From the NCBI GenBank assembly GCA_045586505.1, contig JAZNAL010000053.1, positions 61,004 to 125,003 on the forward strand: DNA of 64,000 nt. The letters run 5' to 3'. The number at the start of each line of letters is the position of its first letter. Position 1 is the stretch's first letter. A model generated the notes under the pieces. It was given only the letters and a program-made list of their open reading frames with translations, was not told where the DNA came from and searched no databases. Source of the DNA: Flemingiibacterium sp045586505 (GTDB lineage: Bacteria; Bacillota; Clostridia; Oscillospirales; CAG-272). This document shows, piece after piece, positions 23,892 through 30,703 of this stretch. Both the position numbers and the translations under genes were made by a program.

Positions 23892-24667
23892 ATTTCCTGT
23901 GCATATTCTCGAGGAGTCATTTTCATTCTTCGCTTGAATACATAACTGAAATAGCTTTGAGAAGAAAAGCCACTTTCATAAGCGATTTGTGTTAATGAAT
24001 TGTTTGTTGTCAGCAGCAAATTTATAGCCTTTTTTATACGCTGTTCTTCTATATAATCTCGTAATGTTTTTCCCACTGCCGCCTTAAAAGTGTTGTGGAA
24101 ATGAACAGGACTAAGCGACATGGCTTTTGAAACTTTTTCGAGAGTTAAATCTTCGGTTAAATTCTCTTTAATGTAATGCAATGAGTTTTCAATTATTAAG
24201 TAACTATTAGTCGAATTAATTCTTTTAATTCTTTTTGTTGAATCCTTAGTTATTGTATAAATGAGTTCTAATATAAGACTCTGTAAAATAATTTCTTCGC
24301 TATCGGAAAGTGCATTGTAATGTTTCATCAATTTTTCAAAGATACTTTTGTAAATATCACCTTTGTCAGTTTCAAGAAAATCCGGAATGCACATTAGCGA
24401 ATCGTATAAAAATCCACTGTGCATAATCATATGTACATAGTAGCACTTAAAAGGAAATTTGGTGTGTCTTTCTTGTCCCGGTTTTGCACAGATAATCATA
24501 TTGGAGTTGATTCGTTTTGAATTTTTATCAATATAGGAAATACCGCCATCTTCTATTGGCAATTCAATTTCAAACATAGATGTTTTTCGGTTTTTACTGA
24601 TCTTGACATTTTTGTGTGCAATTTGAGAATTAAAAATTCCAACCGCTACAATTTCCGGTAGAAGCAT
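23870..24667 (-). CDS. AraC-family transcriptional regulator
   Basis: 265 residues from ATG 24667, which follows AAGGTG; an upstream frame to 24745 lacks a ribosome site. Residues 1 to ~160 resemble a cupin-like sensor domain. The C-terminal ~100 residues carry two helix-turn-helix motifs: LTLEKVSKAMSLSPVHFHNTFKAAVG and SLTQIAYESGFSSQSYFSYVFKRRMKMTPREY. It is divergent from the sugar-acid genes and probably activates them. Base composition is strikingly AT-rich: 15 G/C of 60 at 24241-24300, against 41 of 60 at 29461-29520. Confidence 0.92.
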   Translation of the reverse strand: MLLPEIVAVGIFNSQIAHKNVKISKNRKTSMFEIELPIEDGGISYIDKNSKRINSNMIICAKPGQERHTKFPFKCYYVHMIMHSGFLYDSLMCIPDFLETDKGDIYKSIFEKLMKHYNALSDSEEIILQSLILELIYTITKDSTKRIKRINSTNSYLIIENSLHYIKENLTEDLTLEKVSKAMSLSPVHFHNTFKAAVGKTLRDYIEEQRIKKAINLLLTTNNSLTQIAYESGFSSQSYFSYVFKRRMKMTPREYAQEIYERYEM

Positions 24668-24735
24668 GAGAATCACCTTAAAAATAAAATTTCTAATAAA
24701 TATACTAAAATTTTTATATTTATTCAGTAATATAT

Positions 24736-24764
24736 ATGATATCATTAAATTACAATTTTGTCAA
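24736..24764 (-). promoter_or_regulatory. araC promoter in the divergent intergenic region
   Basis: On the minus strand TTGACA (24764-24759) and TATCAT (24741-24736) are 17 bases apart. The palindrome ATGATATCAT overlaps the -10 and could bind the AraC protein. No clear -35 is visible for the opposite gene, consistent with an activator-dependent promoter. Confidence 0.55.
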
Positions 24765-24778
24765 GGAAAAGTGAATAT

Positions 24779-25453
24779 ATGAAAATTACATTTTTGGGTC
24801 AGGCAGGCTTACTGTTTGAAAAAAACGGTTTTAAAATAATGATTGACCCTTATTTGTCTGATAGTGTTGAAAAAGTAAATCCAAAAAACTATCGTAGAGT
24901 AGCAGTTGATGTAAGTTTTTTAAGCATTATACCGGATGTCATGATTTTTACCCATAACCACCTCGACCACTATGACCCGGAAACTGTCAAACACTTTATT
25001 GCTGAAGATAGTAATATTACTGTTCTGGCACCAAAATCTGTTTGGGATGAGGTGCGAAAGTTAGGCGGAAATAATAACTATGTTTTATTTAACCGTCATA
25101 CCACTTGGACAGAAAAGGGAATTAAATTTACGGCTGTTAAAGCAGAGCACAGCGATCCTGCCCCAATAGGTGTTATCATCGAAGACGGGAATAAAAAGTA
25201 TTATATAACTGGAGACACCCTTTGTAATGAGGAAATTTTTGAGGATATACCAAAAGATATTTATGCTGTATTCCTGCCCGTTAACGGTGTTGGAAATAAT
25301 ATGAATATGGCTGATGCTTCCCGTTTTGCAAAAAGGATAAACGCTCAAAAAACAATACCTATACATATTGGAATGTTTGATGACATTTCGGCAGATGAAT
25401 TTGAATGTGAAAATAAGATTATTGCAGAAATATATAAGGAGATTAAACTATGA
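24779..25453 (+). CDS. Metallo-beta-lactamase-fold hydrolase (UlaG-like)
   Basis: 224 residues from ATG 24779, downstream of AAGGAAAAG. Metal motif THNHLDHYD (HxHxDH) near residue 62, and YYITGDTLCN near residue 146 supplies a further metal ligand; PIHIGMFDD near residue 195 gives the last histidine. Closest in outline to UlaG, L-ascorbate-6-phosphate lactonase, and to YtnP-like lactonases. In this cluster it could open a sugar lactone to the acid that the next enzyme dehydrates. It overlaps the dehydratase gene by 4 bases. Confidence 0.82.
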   Translation: MKITFLGQAGLLFEKNGFKIMIDPYLSDSVEKVNPKNYRRVAVDVSFLSIIPDVMIFTHNHLDHYDPETVKHFIAEDSNITVLAPKSVWDEVRKLGGNNNYVLFNRHTTWTEKGIKFTAVKAEHSDPAPIGVIIEDGNKKYYITGDTLCNEEIFEDIPKDIYAVFLPVNGVGNNMNMADASRFAKRINAQKTIPIHIGMFDDISADEFECENKIIAEIYKEIKL

Positions 25454-26610
25454 AAGTAACGAATGTAAAAACTTTTACCGTTGACTGTTTTCGGACAAAC
25501 TGGGTTTTTGTGAAGGTTTATACCGATGAAGGGATAACCGGTGTGGGAGAAGCTACTCTTGAATATAAGGAAAAAGCGCTCATAGGTGCGGTAGAGCATA
25601 TAAAGGAATACCTTGTAGGCAAAAATCCTCTTAATATCGAAAAGCATTTTCATGATATTTACCGCGATGCTTATTGGCGAGGCGGTGCAGTTTTAATGAG
25701 TGCATTGTCTGCTGTGGAAATGGCACTTTGGGATATTTTAGGAAAGAGCCTTAACGTTCCTGTTTATCAGCTTTTGGGCGGGAAAGTGAATAATAAAGTA
25801 AGAATATACGTAAACGGCTGGTTTGCAGGTGCAAAAGAACCGGAGGAATTCGGTGAAAAAGCAAAGATAGCTGTAGAACGTGGCGTTACCGCGATGAAGT
25901 GGGATCCGTTTGGGAAAAACTATCTAAATATTTCAAATGCGGACCTTGATAAAGCACTCAGGTGTGTTCAGGCCGTAAGAGAGGCAGTAGGTAATAAGGT
26001 TGATTTGCTGATTGAAGGACACGGAAGATTTAATATTCCTACGGGTATAAAGATTGCAAAGGAATTAGAACAGTTTAAGCCGATGTTCTTTGAAGAGCCG
26101 GTACCCCCGAATAACCTTGATGCATTAAAGGAAGTTCGTGATAAATCACCCGTTGCAATTTCAGCAGGTGAAAGACTTTATACGCGTTGGGATTACAGGG
26201 CAATGTTTGACCGCATGGCGGCAGACTACATACAGCCCGATATTTCGCACGCAGGCGGTATAATGGAGCTTAAGAAGATTGCGGCAGAGGCGGAAAGCAG
26301 ATATATTCCCTTTGCACCGCATAATCCGTCAGGTCCCGTTGCAAATGCGGCAACGCTTCAGCTTGCGGCAACGTGTCCGAATTTCGAAATACTTGAAATT
26401 ATGTACAGTGATGTTGAGTGGAGAAAGGACGTTACAAACGAAAGTCTTGAGTACAAAGATGGTTATATTACAATTCCTGATAAGCCCGGTCTTGGTATCG
26501 AGATTAATGAGGATGAGTGCTTAAAGCACCCCTATCAGGTGCATACACTTCGCCACTATACGGGTGCACTTACAGACATAAGACCTGCAAAGACAGAATT
26601 TTATTTTTAA
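25450..26610 (+). CDS. Enolase-superfamily sugar-acid dehydratase, D-galactonate dehydratase-like
   Basis: 386 residues. The capping domain ends near residue 120; the barrel carries MKWDPFGKNY near residue 148, EGHGRFNIPTG near 197, FFEEPVPPNN near 218, SAGERLYTRWDYR near 239, and QPDISHAGGI near 266. APHNPSGPVANA follows near residue 290. These fit the mandelate racemase/galactonate dehydratase group, in which a base takes the alpha proton of an aldonic acid and three acidic residues bind Mg2+. The product would be a 2-keto-3-deoxy sugar acid. The exact substrate cannot be settled by reading. Confidence 0.88.
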   Translation: MKVTNVKTFTVDCFRTNWVFVKVYTDEGITGVGEATLEYKEKALIGAVEHIKEYLVGKNPLNIEKHFHDIYRDAYWRGGAVLMSALSAVEMALWDILGKSLNVPVYQLLGGKVNNKVRIYVNGWFAGAKEPEEFGEKAKIAVERGVTAMKWDPFGKNYLNISNADLDKALRCVQAVREAVGNKVDLLIEGHGRFNIPTGIKIAKELEQFKPMFFEEPVPPNNLDALKEVRDKSPVAISAGERLYTRWDYRAMFDRMAADYIQPDISHAGGIMELKKIAAEAESRYIPFAPHNPSGPVANAATLQLAATCPNFEILEIMYSDVEWRKDVTNESLEYKDGYITIPDKPGLGIEINEDECLKHPYQVHTLRHYTGALTDIRPAKTEFYF

Positions 26611-26623
26611 TGAGGGTGAGAAT

Positions 26624-27412
26624 ATGAGTAAATATGCATTGGTAACAGGCGCATGCGTTAATACAGGCGTTGCAATAGTAGAAAAATTAGCTTCCGAGGG
26701 ATGGAATGTTGTTTTTACGGGAAGAAATTGCGAGAAAGTACATGCAGCAGAAAAACTGTATAAGGGAAAGTTTCCTGAGATAGATATTATAGGCTATCAC
26801 ATAGATTCTCTGCTGGATGAAAGAACCGTAGATGAAAAAGCAGTCGAGGATATGTTTTCTGATCTTGATGAAAAAGGCATCTTTATTGATACGCTTATCC
26901 TTAATGCGGCAGACCAGGGTCTTGGCATTGAAATCTTTGAAAATCCGCTGACAGATTTTATGCGTGTTATAAATACGAATATGGTCTGGAATTACTGTCT
27001 TTCCGAACACGCCGCAAAAAGGATGAAGGAAAACGGTGGAGGAAATATTATCTTTATTAATTCAAATACTGCATACCGTGCAATTCCAAACAGAATTGCA
27101 TATTCTGCATCAAAGGGCGGTCAGCTTGGAATGATGCGTGCAATGGCACTTGACCTTGGAAAGTATAATATACGTGTAAATGCAGTTCTTCCCGGTATGA
27201 TTAGAACGGACAGATGGGAGAATAACCCTGATTTTTACAAGAATATACCGTCAAGATTTACTCCTCTCGGGGATGTAGCAATAGGCGAGGATGTAGCAGA
27301 TGCAGTCTGGTATTTTGTAGCGCATTCAAGAAATACCACAGGAGCGGAATTGGTTGTTGATGGTGGAAACACAATTCAGCTTTACCCCATAATTCCCGAT
27401 GACAGAGGATGA
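26624..27412 (+). CDS. Short-chain dehydrogenase/reductase
   Basis: 262 residues. Classical SDR features: an N-terminal nucleotide-binding segment, LVTGACVNTGVAIVEKLASEG, with an unusual TGACVNTG in place of TGxxxGIG; LNAADQG near residue 95; Ser and the catalytic YSASKGG near residue 162; and RVNAVLPGMIRT after it. It probably oxidises or reduces a sugar or sugar acid in the same pathway as the dehydratase 13 bases upstream. Confidence 0.88.
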   Translation: MSKYALVTGACVNTGVAIVEKLASEGWNVVFTGRNCEKVHAAEKLYKGKFPEIDIIGYHIDSLLDERTVDEKAVEDMFSDLDEKGIFIDTLILNAADQGLGIEIFENPLTDFMRVINTNMVWNYCLSEHAAKRMKENGGGNIIFINSNTAYRAIPNRIAYSASKGGQLGMMRAMALDLGKYNIRVNAVLPGMIRTDRWENNPDFYKNIPSRFTPLGDVAIGEDVADAVWYFVAHSRNTTGAELVVDGGNTIQLYPIIPDDRG

Positions 27413-27414
27413 AA

Positions 27415-27838
27415 TAGCGAGGGAATATTACCCAGGCATTGATATGTGTATATGGCAAAACCATAAAAAGATATTTCGTCATTAATCAGGATACAGCATT
27501 TGAAAACATCCACTTTCTTTTCATCCTGGTGGAAAATATCGTTACAGCTTGTGCCATGACGTACTTGGTGCAATTATCGAGGCTGTTTCAGGGCGGAAAA
27601 GATGCTGCAGGGTATGAATACAGATTTGGTGTGCAGACGTTTGTGCATCAATGGATGGGCGGTCAGCTTTCCAATATTGGAGAGTTTGGCTGGCAGGGGG
27701 GCTGCAGTAAGTTATGTAATGATTGACCCGTCTGAAAATCTTGCGATGTTTGCTGCAGAACACGTCAGAAATCCTTATAATCACCAAGCTGCCGCAAGAT
27801 TTACAAATGCTATTTATACCGCACTTGGCAATAAATAA
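27415..27838 (+). pseudogene. Decayed beta-lactamase-superfamily serine hydrolase (EstB-like)
   Basis: Three frames hold pieces of one family in order. Around 27500-27590 one frame reads FHPGGKYRYSLCHDVLGAIIEAVSG, containing the YSxxHDVLG region, but has stops upstream. From ~27580 a second frame gives GYEYRFGVQTFVHQWMGGQ to GEFGWQGG. At the six-G run near 27699-27704 the reading shifts to AASYVMIDPSENLAMFAAEHV and ends at 27838. The N-terminal catalytic SxxK part and the middle of the domain are missing. It is a deleted and frameshifted gene, not a short functional one. Confidence 0.75.
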
Positions 27839-27854
27839 TAAAAGGGGTATTAAA

Positions 27855-28220
27855 ATGCAGGATTTAAGCAAATATGTGGAAATAAGAGAGCATAACACAG
27901 AAGGGTATTCCCGTGTAATTGAATATGACAGCTGGACAGCAGCGCTTATCAATTATGCGCCACGGTTTGATGAAAAGAATTTTGAATATGTTGAACGGCA
28001 TAATAAGACTGATGAAGTCTTTATCCTAATTGAGGGAGAGGCAACATTGGTTGTTGGAGAGACAGACGACCTTCAATATATCAATCTTGAAAGATTCAAG
28101 TTTTATAACGTGAAAAAAGGCGCATGGCATCATGTCTTTCTTAAGGAAAATGCAAAAGTTATCATTGTGGAAAACTCAGATACTGGGAAAGAAAACACTG
28201 AGTATTATTGCGTGAAATAA
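27855..28220 (+). CDS. Small cupin-fold protein
   Basis: 121 residues from ATG 27855, preceded by AAAGGGG. A single cupin barrel is visible: VERHNKTDEVFILIEGEATLVVG (residues ~49-71, with the metal-site histidine and glutamate), then NVKKGAWHHVFLKENAKVIIVENSD. Small cupins in sugar clusters act as isomerases, epimerases or binding proteins. It is the last gene of the island before the right repeat. Confidence 0.75.
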   Translation: MQDLSKYVEIREHNTEGYSRVIEYDSWTAALINYAPRFDEKNFEYVERHNKTDEVFILIEGEATLVVGETDDLQYINLERFKFYNVKKGAWHHVFLKENAKVIIVENSDTGKENTEYYCVK

Positions 28221-28253
28221 GGAAAAATAACTATTTAAAGGATTTTTCCAGAT

Positions 28254-28319
28254 ACGCAAAGCGTTCTTGTCCCTGCTATGAGATCGGAGCGAGCATTGCG
28301 GGTGCAGGTATCAAGTCCT
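28254..28319. repeat. Right 66-bp direct repeat of the tRNA-Leu island
   Basis: Copy of 23523-23588 with one mismatch. Here the match ends at AAGTCCT, and the tRNA acceptor half does not follow. The segment that precedes the left copy (TTCATGA.GATGACAG) follows this one. Confidence 0.8.
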
Positions 28320-28468
28320 ACATTTGCGGAATATTGTTCATGAAGATGACAGATCGCGGCGTATTTGCGCTAACAAAAAAATAATCGTATAACCTCAAAG
28401 CGGCGGTATTGACAAGACTGCCGCTTTACTGTATAATTAACGTAAATGTAAAAAATGGGGGTGCGGTT

Positions 28469-28906
28469 ATGACTGCAGAGGAGCTGTGGAACATCTTTAT
28501 AGATAAAACAGGTGTCACCGCCGAATATGAGGCATGGGCGTTCGGCGCGGACGCCGATAGTCTTGCACAGCTTGTATTTCGCGGGATAAAGACCGCCACC
28601 GCGTCTGCGTATCCGCTGTATGCCGTGGATGGCGAAGCCTTGCCCGCAGTGGGCGAATACAGCGTGATCCTTGATTCAAGGGACAAGGCGGTGTGCATCA
28701 TCCGCACTACCAAGGTGTTTACGCTTCCGTTCCGCGAGATCGGTACAGAGCAGGCATATAATGAAGGCGAGGGAGACCGCAGTCTCGAATACTGGCGGCG
28801 GGTACACCGCGAATTTTTCACCAAATGTATGAGCGAGGCGGGACTTGAGTTTTCGGAGGATATGCCCGTGGTATGCGAGGAATTCGAGCTTGTATATCCC
28901 GCCTGA
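28469..28906 (+). CDS. ASCH domain protein
   Basis: 145 residues from ATG 28469, after GGGGGTG. The ASCH fold is recognisable from LVFRGIKTATASAYPLY near residue 33, VGEYSVILDSRDKAVCIIRTTKV near residue 55 and the closing GDRSLEYWRRVHREFF near residue 104. These PUA-like domains bind RNA or nucleosides, and the E. coli member YqfB hydrolyses N4-acetylcytidine, so a role in RNA or modified-nucleoside metabolism is plausible. Confidence 0.85.
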   Translation: MTAEELWNIFIDKTGVTAEYEAWAFGADADSLAQLVFRGIKTATASAYPLYAVDGEALPAVGEYSVILDSRDKAVCIIRTTKVFTLPFREIGTEQAYNEGEGDRSLEYWRRVHREFFTKCMSEAGLEFSEDMPVVCEEFELVYPA

Positions 28907-28943
28907 CTTTTGCGAAAATGAGCTTGCCGAAAGGAACAGTGTG

Positions 28944-30545
28944 ATGCCAAATATACTCCTTGTTGCTCTCAATTCATCCTACACACATACAAATCTTGCG
29001 GTGCGGTGCATCAAAAAAAGCCTCACCGAGGCGGGGTATGCCTGCGAGATAGCCGAATTTAATCTGAAGGATAAGCGCCGCCGTGTGCTGGAAGCACTTG
29101 CCTGTGCCGATGCGGACATCTACGGATTTTCCGCCTACATCTGGAACGTGCGGGAGCTTTTTGCCTTTGCCGCAGACTTAAAAAAGCTTCGCCCTCGCGC
29201 GACCATCGTGTTCGGCGGACCGGAGGTCTCCTTTGACACGGACGAGCGACTCCTTGCGCATCCTTACATCGACTGTATCATCACCGGAGAGGGTGAGCGG
29301 GCATTCTGTACGCTTGCCGAGCTTGTTTCGGAGGGGAAATCGATCCACCGCGTCATCGACGGTGGAATTTACGAGGAGTTCCCACGGCAGGGAATGGTGT
29401 ACACCACAGGCGAGCTTCAAAACGGTTCGCGGGTGGTCTACTATGAATCCTCACGCGGCTGTCCATACCGCTGTGCCTACTGCCTGTCCGCGCTGAGCGG
29501 CAAGGTGCGCGCCAAGAGCGCGGAAGTGACGCTTTCGGAGCTTTTGGAGTTTGAAGCAATCGATAATATCAAGGTTATAAAGTTCGTTGACCGCACATTC
29601 AACTTCGACCGTGAGCGGGCGAAATCAATCTGGCGCGGACTGCTCTCGGAGCGGTACACCAAAAACTATCACTTCGAGATTTGCGCAGATCTGCTTGACG
29701 AGGAGAGCTTCCACCTGCTTTCCCGCTTCCCGAAGGGCAAGGTGCAGCTTGAGATCGGCGTTCAGTCCACAAATCCCCACACACTCAGACGGGTCATGCG
29801 CCGACCTGAGACCGATAGTCTCCTTCAAGCTATCGAACGGCTTTACCGTATGGGGAATATGCATATCCACGCCGACCTCATCGCGGGGCTTCCCTTGGAG
29901 GACATGGAGAGCTTTGCCCGCTCCTACGATGCGCTTTACGGTAAATGTGATATGCTGCAGCTGGGATTTTTGAAGCTTCTGCGCGGCTCCGCGCTGCGCC
30001 GCGAGGCTGACAGCTTCGGATGCGTTTACTCCGACGCGCCGTCTTATGAGGTGCTTGCTACCGATAAATTAAGCTACGATGAGCTGTCACTGCTCCACGA
30101 CATCGATGATGTCGCCGACAGATATTGTACCGGCGCCCTCAAGCGCTCCATGGCGTATATTATGGACGGCTGTGAGTCGCCGTTCAAACAGCTTCGCAGG
30201 ATTGCCGAAAGGTTTCGTGCCGACGGTGTGCGCGTTGGCGATATCTCCCAACCGAAGGCTTACGAAAAGTTGTACGAGTACATGGACGGCGATACCATGC
30301 TTTCCGAAGCGCTGATTCTTGACTTTCTCACAAGTCAGAGGCTGTCGCCGCCGCATATCGGCGGACGTGAACTCAAAAAGTGCGATACCGGACTTCGCCG
30401 CGCTTTCATGGAGTATGCGGATGCAAAGGGTATAGCATATTTCGCTCCGGCACTGGAGGAGAGGGAAGGCCTTCGCCGCTATGTCATCGACCGGAAGTAT
30501 ATGAAGGCTTATGAGGTGAGGGATGGCGGTTTCGTCGAAATTTGA
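28944..30545 (+). CDS. B12-binding radical SAM protein (DUF4080 type)
   Basis: 533 residues from ATG 28944, after AAAGGA. Residues 1 to ~130 are a cobalamin-binding Rossmann domain, opening NILLVALNSSYTHTNLAVRC, with GFSAYIWNV and FGGPEVSFD. The radical SAM domain has the cluster motif CPYRCAYC near residue 174, then EIGVQSTNPHTLRRVMRRPE and HADLIAGLPLE. A C-terminal DUF4080 region follows. It uses a [4Fe-4S] cluster and SAM, probably with cobalamin, on an unknown substrate. It stands 37 bases after the ASCH gene. Confidence 0.87.
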   Translation: MPNILLVALNSSYTHTNLAVRCIKKSLTEAGYACEIAEFNLKDKRRRVLEALACADADIYGFSAYIWNVRELFAFAADLKKLRPRATIVFGGPEVSFDTDERLLAHPYIDCIITGEGERAFCTLAELVSEGKSIHRVIDGGIYEEFPRQGMVYTTGELQNGSRVVYYESSRGCPYRCAYCLSALSGKVRAKSAEVTLSELLEFEAIDNIKVIKFVDRTFNFDRERAKSIWRGLLSERYTKNYHFEICADLLDEESFHLLSRFPKGKVQLEIGVQSTNPHTLRRVMRRPETDSLLQAIERLYRMGNMHIHADLIAGLPLEDMESFARSYDALYGKCDMLQLGFLKLLRGSALRREADSFGCVYSDAPSYEVLATDKLSYDELSLLHDIDDVADRYCTGALKRSMAYIMDGCESPFKQLRRIAERFRADGVRVGDISQPKAYEKLYEYMDGDTMLSEALILDFLTSQRLSPPHIGGRELKKCDTGLRRAFMEYADAKGIAYFAPALEEREGLRRYVIDRKYMKAYEVRDGGFVEI

Positions 30546-30589
30546 CAAAAACTTACTTTGTATGACGTTATGCAGTACCAAAATAACTA

Positions 30590-30618
30590 TTGAAATTTTT
30601 TCTGAAATATGATATAAT
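30590..30618 (+). promoter_or_regulatory. Promoter of the TIM-barrel/acyl-CoA-ligase fusion gene
   Basis: TTGAAA (30590-30595) and TATAAT (30613-30618), 17-base spacer; leader of about 80 bases to the ATG at 30704. Confidence 0.75.
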
Positions 30619-30703
30619 ATTATAGATTATTATACAGTGTTAAGTATCCGGCACATTTGCAACAGTTTTCTTGTGCCGTCCACATATGAAAGGAAACAAA
30701 GCA

